Shown: positions 1 through 7,828, counted from the first letter of the stretch. The stretch is 16,089 bases of DNA from JANNYA01 sp031409855 (GCA_031409855.1 JANNYA010000170.1:1-16089); one strand, 5' to 3'. Notes: generated by a model from the letters alone, not told the origin. Translations and numbers: made by a program.

Positions 1-85
1 CCCAGTCTGATTCTAAACAATGGCATCATGCGGTTTCATAAGCGTCACGCCTTGCTCGAAAGGGCAGATTTTAAGAGCATCCCCA

Positions 86-673
86 ATGGCCAAAGCAATC
101 CACTTTTCTTTACTGTCTCCGTCCCTGCAGTCCCAGCCCTACACGCTAGCGCTGGGCAGCAAAATCAGCAAAGCCGCACTTTATGGCAACTCCAAACGCA
201 TCGCCGAGAAAGATGGCGTCGAGTTAAGCCGGGGCGTGCTCTTGCCCGACGGACAGCTGCTCGCGCGCAGCGCGATTGGCTATCCAAAAGCCGACGATGG
301 CGGCACGCCGATTGATGCGCCCGTCGCGCACATCGAAGGCAGTACGGTCGAGCAATTGCCCAGCTCGTTCAATAAAACCAACGCACTAGAAACGATTGAT
401 CTGGCGGATTTGGCGTTATTTTCAGTGCGTGACGTTTACCCGCTAGAGGGCGAGCAATTTCCGCCTGCCGGGCTTTATCGCGGCGAGTTCAATTACAACG
501 CAGGCTATCAAGCGAACGAAGCACGTTTGCTGGTGCGCGGCGACGGCTTAGCTTTCTTACTGATCGGCGTCAGCAAAGCCAGCACCCCGGTAGGCTTGAG
601 CGTCAACTACAACTTTTTCGACGTGGATGCGGAAGACGACGAGAATGCCGACGAAGATTTCTCAATGGTTTAG
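86..673 (+). CDS. Unrecognised protein with a highly acidic C-terminal tail, first gene of a ligase module
   Basis: I do not recognise this family. The protein is 195 residues from the ATG at 86. The reading frame stays open back to an ATG at 20, but that start has no ribosome-binding sequence, whereas 86 has AAGAG about nine bases before it. The product begins MAKAIHFSLL, has no signal peptide or membrane helix, and looks like a soluble mixed alpha/beta protein. The last 20 or so residues are almost all Asp/Glu (FDVDAEDDENADEDFSMV), with a Phe close to the end. Such tails occur on single-stranded DNA-binding proteins (SSB, phage T7 gp2.5), where they recruit partners. Since an ATP-dependent DNA ligase lies two genes downstream, a DNA-handling role is a reasonable but unproven inference. 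The promoter is not identifiable in the short upstream stretch. Confidence 0.75.
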   Translation: MAKAIHFSLLSPSLQSQPYTLALGSKISKAALYGNSKRIAEKDGVELSRGVLLPDGQLLARSAIGYPKADDGGTPIDAPVAHIEGSTVEQLPSSFNKTNALETIDLADLALFSVRDVYPLEGEQFPPAGLYRGEFNYNAGYQANEARLLVRGDGLAFLLIGVSKASTPVGLSVNYNFFDVDAEDDENADEDFSMV

Positions 674-748
674 TCGTTTTTCTTCGCAATTTACCCGGCT
701 TTGCCGGATTGCTACGATCATGTTTAAGGCAATAGGACACACACAACA

Positions 749-1462
749 ATGCTTGATTTTCACTTAGAACTCAACGGTAAAAGTGCGCGCGTGGGCCTGC
801 ACGGTTTGCCAGTTGCAACACCCAAGAAGGCCGTCAAATACGCCACCGGTGCCGGTGAAATTGCGGGCCGACGCATGATTACCGGCATACGCAAAAACCT
901 GAAAACTGATTTTGCCGCACTGCGTGACGGTGATCCAGAACTCAACTTGGCGCTGGCGGGTACACAAATTGATACGGATGACACCACCCCGGCGTATTTT
1001 GACGCGAATAGTGAAACGCCTAAGCCGATAGGTGATTTCAATGATATTGACATCGTTTTTGATGCCAGCGGCGCGGAAAAATCACGCCGAACACATTTAA
1101 TTCGACCGTCCAATATCAACGATGTCCATCCAATTAAAGTCACCAAACGCATTCCTTTAATTGAAGCGTTGACCGAATTTGCGCCGAAACACACCTTGCA
1201 AGTGGTGCATGTTGATGGCCTAAGTTTTGATTTTTTGCGTGAGTTCGCAGCCGATTTAGTCGCGAAAAACGAGGCTGCGCGGGTAGGTTCCGGCCCCAAA
1301 GGCAACCTGCCGATTGTTTTGCGCGCGCATTCGTCGCCGTATCGAGGCTTTTTGATTGGCAAAGCGGCACCGGCAAACACCTATCAGCTGCTGCTGGTGC
1401 TGAGCGATCAGGAACTGAAATTGCCCGAGGCCACAGCACCCAAGGCGGAGGCAAACTCATGA
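749..1462 (+). CDS. Unrecognised protein encoded directly before and overlapping the DNA ligase gene
   Basis: The product is 237 residues and of no family I recognise. AGGA lies 11 bases before the ATG at 749, a slightly long but usable spacing. There is no signal peptide or membrane helix, so it is probably cytoplasmic. Visible features are a basic stretch near residues 40-55 (GEIAGRRMITGIRKNLK), an acidic middle (GDFNDIDIVFDASG), a charged central region rich in Arg/Lys and His, and a C-terminal half ending in a probable beta strand (YQLLLVLSD) plus a disordered Ala/Glu/Lys tail. Its stop overlaps the ligase start as ATGA (1459-1462), so the two are probably translationally coupled. The 75-base gap from the previous gene contains only a small CCGGC-TTT-GCCGG hairpin (695-707) without a T-tract. 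Context suggests a ligase accessory factor; nothing in the sequence proves it. Confidence 0.8.
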   Translation: MLDFHLELNGKSARVGLHGLPVATPKKAVKYATGAGEIAGRRMITGIRKNLKTDFAALRDGDPELNLALAGTQIDTDDTTPAYFDANSETPKPIGDFNDIDIVFDASGAEKSRRTHLIRPSNINDVHPIKVTKRIPLIEALTEFAPKHTLQVVHVDGLSFDFLREFAADLVAKNEAARVGSGPKGNLPIVLRAHSSPYRGFLIGKAAPANTYQLLLVLSDQELKLPEATAPKAEANS

Positions 1463-2958
1463 TCGAACAAAGTAAAATCGATTTGGCAAAGCTGCAAATG
1501 CGCGGCCGCTATGGCGTCGCCACCGGCAGCGCGGTCAGTGACCAAGTGTTGCTTGGCATAGCGCTCGATTTCGACAACCAAGTGATGCGTAAAATGCAGA
1601 GCTTGAGTCCGAACGACTTGGCTGCACGCTTAACCGGCGACAGTAACGTTTTGGTCGCCACCAAAGTTGATGGCGAAGGTACCTACGTCTATTTTGATGC
1701 CACGCCAGGCGCGCAAAACCCAGCGTTCGCCTTTTCCGCAGGCGGCCGGGTACGGCTTGGTTTTCCCGCACTCGATGCACTGTGCGCCAAATTGAAAGCG
1801 GCGGGTGTGCAAAAGGCGTTGCTACGCTGTGAACTTTGCTTAGCCTTGGATGCCTCCCAGAGCGCACGCGCAGGTGTGGCCGAGGTCATCCGCGTCAGCT
1901 TTTCCGGCACCGAAGCGGAAGTGGCGAGCTTGAAACTAGTCGCGCTGGATCTGGTGATGCTGGACGGCAAAGATTTACGCGCCAATCAGAACGATTTTGC
2001 GCAAACGCTGAGCCTGCTGCAAAAGCTGGTCGGCACCGATGAAAGCGCGCTGGTGCACTGCATGGCCAGCGAAATCGTGCCCGAGAAAAATGTCAAAGCA
2101 GTATTTGATCGCCTGATTAGCGAAGGCCATGAAGGCATCGTGGTGCGCAGACTCAATCGCGCCGACGCCTGGAAAGTTAAGCCGCACCGCACGATTGATG
2201 CGGTGATTATTGGTTTTGTCGAAGGTGCGGTGGAGGAGCAATACGGCGTTACTTCGTTGCTGACAGCGCTGTGTTATCCAGTAGAAACGAACGCGGGCTT
2301 GATGCAAACCTTTGCGCGCGTAGGCTCCGGGCTAAGTGATGCGCAACGGGTGGAAATGCTGGACCGCCTGCGTGCGCTAAAAGTGACCAACCCCATCGCC
2401 ATGACCGATTCCAGTGGCCGCGCGGTGCATTTTATTCGCCCGGAATTAGTCGCGGAAATCCACGGCGAAGATTTGATTGTTAGCGAAGGCGCGAAGCAGC
2501 TGCAAACCCAATTGGTGCAATGGGACAAAAATAGCCAAAGTTATCAATTTTTGGGGCTATCCGCCTGCCCTCGCCTCAGCTTTGCGCGCTTTTCCAAACT
2601 GCGCGAAGACAAAAATTGGGCCGATGGCGGCGCACGCATTGCGCAAATTGGCGCGTTTAGCGCCCCGACAATAACGGCCAGTAACGACGCAGGCGTTGCC
2701 GACAAATCCGCGCCCGCAACCGCCAAAATCGTCCGCCGCGAGGTTTATCTCAAAGGCGAAATGCTGCGGAAGTTGGTGGTTGTGCACAAACCCAGCGCCG
2801 GGGAATTCCCCTACTTGCTTTATTGGACGGATTTTTCCGCAAAACGGGCTGAACCGCTAAAAGTCTCCATTGAAATCGCCGCCGATGCCACGCGTGCCGA
2901 GCAATTGGCGGAGCGCATGCTGGTGGAGAATTTGGCGAAGGGTTGGGTCCGGGCTTGA
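1459..2958 (+). CDS. ATP-dependent DNA ligase with an extra C-terminal domain
   Basis: This 499-residue protein has the covalent nucleotidyltransferase motifs of ATP-dependent DNA ligases in order: motif I KVDG with the predicted AMP-accepting Lys69, a Glu in RCEL (about 125), motif IIIa ALDLVMLDG (162-170), motif IV EGIVVR (225-230), motif V WKVKPH (238-243) followed by the typical DAVIIG, and an OB-domain motif VI-like RFSKLREDK (377-385). It should seal nicks in DNA using ATP. The region before Lys69 is only 68 residues, too short for the large N-terminal DNA-binding domain of LigB/LigC or human-type enzymes. Beyond motif VI there is an Ala/Thr-rich linker (about 400-428) and a further compact segment of about 70 residues ending in ENLAKGWVRA that I do not recognise. 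RNA ligase is less likely given the motif V/VI form. The start overlaps the upstream gene by four bases. Confidence 0.9.
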   Translation: MIEQSKIDLAKLQMRGRYGVATGSAVSDQVLLGIALDFDNQVMRKMQSLSPNDLAARLTGDSNVLVATKVDGEGTYVYFDATPGAQNPAFAFSAGGRVRLGFPALDALCAKLKAAGVQKALLRCELCLALDASQSARAGVAEVIRVSFSGTEAEVASLKLVALDLVMLDGKDLRANQNDFAQTLSLLQKLVGTDESALVHCMASEIVPEKNVKAVFDRLISEGHEGIVVRRLNRADAWKVKPHRTIDAVIIGFVEGAVEEQYGVTSLLTALCYPVETNAGLMQTFARVGSGLSDAQRVEMLDRLRALKVTNPIAMTDSSGRAVHFIRPELVAEIHGEDLIVSEGAKQLQTQLVQWDKNSQSYQFLGLSACPRLSFARFSKLREDKNWADGGARIAQIGAFSAPTITASNDAGVADKSAPATAKIVRREVYLKGEMLRKLVVVHKPSAGEFPYLLYWTDFSAKRAEPLKVSIEIAADATRAEQLAERMLVENLAKGWVRA

Positions 2959-3284
2959 TTAAGCCCTCTGCACCCGACTGGGCAGCGATACACAGCGACC
3001 CTGACTTCGCCGAGCTGCATCGCTTGAAATCCGGTTTTCTATGGCGGCTGATGGCTGTTTCGGTGCTGTTTTATTTTCTACTGCCGATTGGCGCTGGCTA
3101 TTTCCCAGCAATTTTCAAAATCAAACTCTGGGGGCCGCTCAACGTCGGTTTGGTGTTTGCGTTTAGTCAATTTGGCGTGGCTTGGGGCATTGCATTTGTC
3201 TATGCGCGGCGCGCCAATCGCGAATTCGATCAGCGTGCCGCGGTGCTTTTGGCGCGCTATAAAAAGCCAACGGCATCAGCATGA
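2955..3284 (+). CDS. DUF485 family inner-membrane protein, small partner of an ActP-type symporter
   Basis: The TTG at 2955 overlaps the ligase stop as TTGA and gives a 109-residue product (MIKPSAPDWAA...), the right length for DUF485 (E. coli YjcH is about 104). An in-frame TTG at 2943 is also possible. The pattern is typical: a short soluble N-terminus with DFAELHRLKSGF, two membrane helices (about residues 28-50 and 60-85), then YARRANREFD followed by a basic tail. DUF485 proteins are normally encoded immediately before cation/acetate symporter genes, and that is the case here through an ATGA overlap (3281-3284). Because the symporter gene behind it is broken, this small subunit may now be without its partner. 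Its coupling to a DNA ligase gene upstream is not usual for the family and may simply reflect local gene compaction. Confidence 0.85.
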   Translation: MIKPSAPDWAAIHSDPDFAELHRLKSGFLWRLMAVSVLFYFLLPIGAGYFPAIFKIKLWGPLNVGLVFAFSQFGVAWGIAFVYARRANREFDQRAAVLLARYKKPTASA

Positions 3285-4211
3285 AAATATCTGTGCGATG
3301 CGTACTCATTGCCACGCTTTTCGGCATCAGCCCAGCGTTTGCGCAAACCGGCGGTGCGGTTGCGGCGCAATACAAATGGCTGACATTTCTAGTATTCGGC
3401 TTGATTATTGCCGCAGATTATTAAAGCGGTGCTGCTGGTGTACGCCTCGCTGCTGTTGGTATTTTTAACCTGGATGCCATACGGATTTTCTTTGCCAGGC
3501 TTTTTGCAAGCGGCGGTGGCCGATCCAAAAGTAATCGCGCAAGTCAGCAAACTCATTGGCGACCCAGCGGCGCAAATGAGCGCGGCCGAGCTGGTTGAGC
3601 CCGGCCTGTATCTAAAAAGCCCGATTGATCAGATCTCCTTGGGCTTAGCGTTGGTGTTTGGCACCGCTGGCATGCCGCATATTTTGATGCGCTTTTTTAC
3701 CGTGCCAACGGCCAAAGATGCACGGGTCATCGTGCTCTGGGCGATGGCCATCATCGGTGGCTTTTATGTGTTGACGCTGTTTTTAGGCTTAGGCGCTGCA
3801 ATCAATGTGGGCGCAGCAAAAATTAGCGCGGTGGACGCCGGTGGCAATATGGCTGGGCCGCTGGTTGCGGCAGCGCAGCTGAAACTGGCCGACATTGACG
3901 CCGAGCTGACTAGGACGACCGATGCCGCAGTGCGCAGCAAGTTTGAACTCGAGCGAACCGCAGCACGCGCCGCCAGTACAGCAGCGCAAGCCAAGATCGA
4001 TCAAGTCAGGGGCCAAACCCGCAGTTTTGTGGGATTGACCGCCCCCTTGATCAGCCTGAAAAACCCCGGCATTTTTAGCATTCCCATTGGCTTTTTATTG
4101 GTGGTTTTAGGATCGCTAATGACCCGGGAAAAACGTGCGGAGGACCTGTGGGAAGAGTTTTATGTGCGCCAGAATACCGGCTTGCATGCGGAGGGTGCGA
4201 GCGGGCATTGA
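3281..4211 (+). pseudogene. actP: ActP-like cation/acetate symporter, broken by two internal deletions
   Basis: The ATG at 3281 opens a typical ActP start: a signal peptide (MKISVRCVLIATLFG, cleavage after PAFA) and the beginning of a first membrane helix (KWLTFLVFGLIIA), but the frame stops at 3422-3424 after 47 codons. From 3408 another frame continues with PQIIKAVLLVYAS, which corresponds to the middle of ActP (WVQIIKAVLL in E. coli), so roughly 140-150 residues are missing and the frame shifts. The central block with SLGLALVFGTAGMPHILMRFFTV is well kept. Then about 200 residues of later helices are absent, with an Ala/Arg/Asp-rich coiled-coil-like stretch in their place, and the ActP-like end NPGIFSIPIGF...RQNTG follows. 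An intact protein is about 550 residues. Na+/acetate transport is therefore unlikely. A TTG at 3408 could still start a 267-residue membrane remnant. Confidence 0.8.
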
Positions 4212-4220
4212 GGTTACGCG

Positions 4221-5060
4221 CTAAACCGTCTCAATTTGACGCACTGCCGTGCGTATTTCTGGTATCGGCCACTTTTGTGCCGAGCGCAATCGCGCAATAC
4301 TGCGCTGCAGCTCAAAGACCGTTTGCGCGTGCTTAGCCGTTGGGCAAAACACGCGCAAGGCTAACAAGGTGCCCATGGCGTTCGACTCCAAAATCTCGAT
4401 CGTGGGTTTAGGCTCTGCTAAAACGTGCTCAATAGTCTCGAGTTCAGCGCGAAACAGCGCAATCGCGGCCTCTACATCCACCGCATGCGCCAGCTGACAC
4501 GTCGCATCCGCACGGCGCACCGGGTTGTGGCTGAAATTGCTAATGGTTTCGGCAAATACTTTGCTGTTACCGACGACGACACGAACACCTTCGGCAGTAT
4601 CAATCTTGGTACCAAACAGGCCAATTTCTTTGACTTCACCGCTGACCCCAGCAGCCATCACCGCGTCACCGACTTTAAACGGCCGCAATATCACCAAAAA
4701 TATCCCTGCGGCAAAATTTGAAAGCAAACCTGCCCAAGCGACGCCTATGGCAACACCGGCGGCAGCGATCAGTGCGGCAAAACTAGACGTTTCTAAGCCA
4801 AGAAAGCCCAGCAAACCTACGAGCAGCCCTATTTTTAACGCCGTCGATAAAAAATTGTTGCTGTAGCGCACCACGGTGGGATCCGTATTGCTCAGCTTCA
4901 ATGCGCGTTCATTCAAACGAATGATGGCTTTAATTGCGTAGCCACCGACAAACCAAACCGCTAAGGCCAAGGCCAACTTAAGCGCAGCGGGCGCTACGTA
5001 ATTGCTCAGCGCGCTAAGAATCACGGTATGCAGGGTTATCGGGTCATCGACAAGAGTCAT
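4221..5060 (-). CDS. mscS: Small-conductance mechanosensitive channel, MscS family
   Basis: The 279-residue product matches the three-helix MscS architecture (E. coli MscS is 286 residues). Membrane helices lie near residues 25-46, 70-89 and 94-126. The third is the Gly/Ala-rich pore helix (AALIAAAGVAIGVAWAGLL), followed by the family signature SNFAAGIFLVILRPFKVGD, the beta domain with a GVSGEVKEIGLFGTKI-type stretch, and the conserved NSKVFAETISNFSHNPVRR. It should sit in the inner membrane as a heptamer and release solutes on hypo-osmotic shock. The C-terminal alpha/beta domain ends in WPIPEIRTAVRQIETV, close to the usual PYPQ ending. The gene converges on the actP remnant with only nine bases between the two stops, so no separate terminator fits there. 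The Shine-Dalgarno sequence is weak. Confidence 0.92.
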   Translation of the reverse strand: MTLVDDPITLHTVILSALSNYVAPAALKLALALAVWFVGGYAIKAIIRLNERALKLSNTDPTVVRYSNNFLSTALKIGLLVGLLGFLGLETSSFAALIAAAGVAIGVAWAGLLSNFAAGIFLVILRPFKVGDAVMAAGVSGEVKEIGLFGTKIDTAEGVRVVVGNSKVFAETISNFSHNPVRRADATCQLAHAVDVEAAIALFRAELETIEHVLAEPKPTIEILESNAMGTLLALRVFCPTAKHAQTVFELQRSIARLRSAQKWPIPEIRTAVRQIETV

Positions 5061-5316
5061 AGTTCACACTTAAAAAAACGTTTAGAGGCTGAAAAGTCGC
5101 TGCGCTGGACTGCCGCTTTTTGAACGCAGCCCGCGCAGAGATACACGAGTCATTTATACAGCTAGTTGACTCGACATTTTAGTTAGACTAAACATATCCC
5201 CGTAGTTATGGTGCTGTGAAGTGTGCGTCGAGCCGCCTAAGTCCAAGCAAAATGATTCACGCGCAATGTTTTCCAGTAGTATTTTTAGCCCTGCCCTTAC
5301 CTAAGCGATACCCCTT
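5061..5316. other. Divergent intergenic region between mscS and the kinase gene
   Basis: These 256 bases must hold the promoters of mscS (leftward) and of the kinase gene (rightward). A 6-base inverted repeat, GCTGCG (5099-5104) and CGCAGC (5125-5130), flanks a 20-base loop and is probably too loose to be a terminator. The clearest promoter-like sequence is described separately at 5166-5194. No small open reading frame with a convincing ribosome-binding site was seen. Confidence 0.6.
5166..5194 (+). promoter_or_regulatory. Possible promoter overlapped by a perfect palindrome (operator candidate)
   Basis: TTGACT (5166-5171) resembles a sigma-70 -35 box, and 17 bases further TAAACA (5189-5194) is a weak -10 candidate. 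A perfect inverted repeat, TTTAGT-TAG-ACTAAA (5178-5192), fills the spacer and enters the -10 box, which is where a dimeric repressor would bind. It lies about 120-140 bases before the kinase start. The box match is only moderate, so this is a suggestion. Confidence 0.35.
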
Positions 5317-7680
5317 TTGAGCACCGAAATTCCGTCCTTTGAAGTACCCAACTACACGCTGCTAAGTCGATTAGGCGAAGGTGCGATGGCGGAGGTATGG
5401 CTGGCGGAACACAAACGCAACAAGCGCAAGGCGGCGATCAAGATATTAAAGCGCTCGATGTTGAGCAACTCAGACGCGGAAGCGCTGTTTCTGCGCGAAG
5501 GCGAGGTGCTTGCTGGTTTTGATCACAGCAATATCGTTAAAATTTACGATAACGACAAGATCGGCGATCTTGCCTATTTAGCGATGGAGGTGCTCTCCGG
5601 TGGCTCCTTGCTAGAACGTATGCAACGCGGGCCGATCCAAGTCGGCGAAGCGCTCGGGCTGACAGCACAAATTGCAAGCGCACTGGAAGCGGCGCATAAA
5701 CAGCAGATCATTCACCGGGATCTAAAACCGGCGAACGTGATGTTGCGCGATGAAACGACGCCGGTATTGACTGATTTTGGTGCCGTGCGGCTGCTAGATC
5801 GCAGCACGATCTATGGCCGTGATGGCAGCATCATTGGCACGCCCATTTATATGAGCCCGGAACAAATTACCGGGCAACCCTTGACCGGCAGCAGCGATTT
5901 ATACGCACTCGGCATCCTTCTACATGAACTGCTGGTGGGTAAGCTGCCTTTCCCCGGCAGCACCATCCAAGAGATCGCAACCCAGCATTTATATGCGCCA
6001 GTGCCGCAATTGCCGGCAGCGATTAGCATGTTGCAGCCAGTACTAGAAAAATTGCTGGCAAAATTACCGGATCGACGCTACCCAAGCGCGCAGGCATTTA
6101 TTGATTCGCTGCGCGGGATGTTTATCCACGACGAGGCGCTGCGCCGACAAGTTACCTATTCGGGCACCTCGCAAGCTTGGTCTAGTCAACTCCGCGCCCT
6201 GGGTTTTGTGCTCGACACCGCGCAGAGTGAGGAAGTACGGCGCGCACAGGGGGAATTTTTGGGTGCGCACGCAGCCACGGTGCCCAGCCCTGCGGCAAGC
6301 AGCGCGCCGATTGCAAAGCCACGACCGACAAGTGCCGAGCGCAGTGCTGCGATTAGCGCCGCTTTGCTGGCCAAGAAATCACGGGTTCGCGTTGGCGAAA
6401 CGCCGCAGCTTGATCGCCGCGCGAGCGTGAAGTCGCCAGAAACTGTCACGTCAGAAGTTCCGGCTGAGCCAAGCGAAACTCCACCTGTGGCAGCGCCCGC
6501 GAGCAGTGAAGCGCCCGTGGTTACATCGGTGGCCATGCCGCTCACAGCTCTAGCTCCGGTTTTAACTGCAATTCCTACGATAACCCCAAGCGCAGTGGCC
6601 GAAGCTATACCCACGCTTTCCTATACGTCGCCAGTAAGCACCCTATTTGCGAGTTCAGGCTTCCTGGTACCACGCCGAATGGTGCTTGTAGAAATTGCTT
6701 GTGCGGTGCTGCTGATCGCGGCATTTATTTTTTGGCCCAAAGCAAAAACACCAGAACCACAAGCCACGCTTCCGAGCGCTGTGGCACCGGTAGCAAAAGT
6801 TGAAATCAGTCCGCAGGGGACCGTGTTTAGCGACGTGTTAAAAGACGGAAGCGATGGCCCAGAAATGGTGGTGATTCCGGCCGGCACTTTTAATATGGGA
6901 TCGCCTGAAACAGAGGCTGACCGTGGCCTCGATGAAGGTCCGCAACATCGCGTATCGATCACCGAATTTGCGCTCGGAAAAACCGAAGTTACGGTTAAGC
7001 AGTTTCAACAGTTTGTAACCGCGACTGGCTATTCCACGGATGCGGAAAAAAACGCCGGCAATAGTCAAGGTTGCGCAGCATTTAAAGCCGGAACGGTATT
7101 TGGCGACACCTCTAGCTACACCTGGAAGCAGCCAGGCTTTGAGCAAAGCCCTAATCACCCCGCCGTTTGCCTATCCTGGAATGATGCGCAAGCCTACGTT
7201 GCTTGGTTGGTGCTGGAAACCGGCAAGCGCTATCGATTGCCCAGCGAAGCCGAGCAGGAATATGCGATCCGAGCGGGTACGGCGACGCCATTTCCCTGGG
7301 GTGGTGAAGTAAATTTTGCCTGCAGCCACGCCAACGTCCTAGACCAAAGCTCGCTCGCGAAGCTCGCGGGTTTTCCAGCGGTCGAATGCGATGACGCATT
7401 TGTGCTTACCAGCCCGGTTGCAAGCTTTCAGGCCAATGCCTTCGGCGTGCACGACTTGGTCGGCAATGTCGTTGAGTGGACCGATGATTGCTCGAATGCA
7501 AACTATGACGGTGCGCCCATTGATGGCAGTGCCTGGGCCAGTGGCGACTGCAGCCGCCGCGTATTGAGCGGCGCAGGGTGGCTCGATACGCCAACGCATT
7601 TACGCTCGGCGTATCGTGGGCGCGGTGCGCTATCGTTTCGCAATATTGATACCGGCTTGCGCTTAGCACTCGGGTTTTGA
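5317..7680 (+). CDS. Membrane Ser/Thr protein kinase fused to a formylglycine-enzyme-like domain
   Basis: This 787-residue protein starts at TTG 5317; an in-frame stop at 5302 and the position of the kinase glycine loop leave little alternative. The N-terminal Hanks-type kinase (about 10-270) has GEGAMAEV (20-27), the ATP-anchoring Lys42, HRDLKPAN (133-140, catalytic Asp135), DFG (153-155) and GTPIYMSPEQ (174-183), so it looks active. A low-complexity Ala/Pro/Ser/Thr linker (about 290-450) leads to one membrane helix (about 455-475). A periplasmic SUMF1/FGE-type domain follows (about 510-787: MVVIPAGTFNMGSP, GKTEVTVKQF, RLPSEAEQEYA, VGNVVEWTDD). In the final motif (LSGAGW...RSAYRGRG) the two active-site Cys of true formylglycine-generating enzymes are not seen, so it may be a ligand-sensing domain. 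The gene lies 148 bases before the partner-switching operon, suggesting that it feeds it. Confidence 0.9.
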   Translation: MSTEIPSFEVPNYTLLSRLGEGAMAEVWLAEHKRNKRKAAIKILKRSMLSNSDAEALFLREGEVLAGFDHSNIVKIYDNDKIGDLAYLAMEVLSGGSLLERMQRGPIQVGEALGLTAQIASALEAAHKQQIIHRDLKPANVMLRDETTPVLTDFGAVRLLDRSTIYGRDGSIIGTPIYMSPEQITGQPLTGSSDLYALGILLHELLVGKLPFPGSTIQEIATQHLYAPVPQLPAAISMLQPVLEKLLAKLPDRRYPSAQAFIDSLRGMFIHDEALRRQVTYSGTSQAWSSQLRALGFVLDTAQSEEVRRAQGEFLGAHAATVPSPAASSAPIAKPRPTSAERSAAISAALLAKKSRVRVGETPQLDRRASVKSPETVTSEVPAEPSETPPVAAPASSEAPVVTSVAMPLTALAPVLTAIPTITPSAVAEAIPTLSYTSPVSTLFASSGFLVPRRMVLVEIACAVLLIAAFIFWPKAKTPEPQATLPSAVAPVAKVEISPQGTVFSDVLKDGSDGPEMVVIPAGTFNMGSPETEADRGLDEGPQHRVSITEFALGKTEVTVKQFQQFVTATGYSTDAEKNAGNSQGCAAFKAGTVFGDTSSYTWKQPGFEQSPNHPAVCLSWNDAQAYVAWLVLETGKRYRLPSEAEQEYAIRAGTATPFPWGGEVNFACSHANVLDQSSLAKLAGFPAVECDDAFVLTSPVASFQANAFGVHDLVGNVVEWTDDCSNANYDGAPIDGSAWASGDCSRRVLSGAGWLDTPTHLRSAYRGRGALSFRNIDTGLRLALGF

Positions 7681-7796
7681 CGCCGCTGACCCCAGCAACT
7701 TACCTAATCCATGCCGTCGCGGTCACTATTAATAACAATTGAGTGGCAAGCTCGCGCATTCCTGTTCGCCGAATTTTCATAGATACTCAAGCTCGT

Positions 7797-7824
7797 AAGC
7801 CTCGGAAGGCTTCAAACTGGAGGG
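7797..7824 (+). promoter_or_regulatory. Leader hairpin next to a strong Shine-Dalgarno sequence
   Basis: AAGCCT-CGGA-AGGCTT (7797-7812) forms a perfect 6-bp stem with a 4-base loop. It is followed six bases later by GGAGGG (7819-7824), the strongest ribosome-binding sequence in the window, four bases before the ATG at 7829. The hairpin does not cover the Shine-Dalgarno sequence and has no T-tract. It may protect the 5' end or tune initiation of the operon. Confidence 0.4.
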
Positions 7825-7828
7825 TACG

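Noticed and set aside
20..85. Earlier start for the first gene at ATG 20
   Set aside because: No ribosome-binding sequence, and the ATG at 86 has a plausible one. The choice is not certain.
695..707. CCGGC-TTT-GCCGG hairpin as a terminator
   Set aside because: Stem of only five pairs and no following T-tract; the downstream gene seems to belong to the same unit.
760..1380. 206-codon open frame on the minus strand
   Set aside because: Fully antisense to a better supported gene with overlap coupling to the ligase; composition typical of a shadow frame.
86..2958. Ligase module as a phage remnant or a known defence system
   Set aside because: No integrase, nuclease, helicase, capsid or toxin-like genes nearby, and no att-like repeats seen.
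5099..5130. GCTGCG/CGCAGC inverted repeat as a terminator or RNA gene
   Set aside because: 20-base loop, short stem, no T-tract in a useful position.
6844..7677. Active formylglycine-generating enzyme
   Set aside because: The active-site Cys pair is not seen in the C-terminal motif; described as FGE-like only.
7752..7768. Sigma-54 promoter (TGGCAAG ... GCAT) before the signalling operon
   Set aside because: The -12 GC element is one base too close to the -24 GG, and the TTGCW box is missing.
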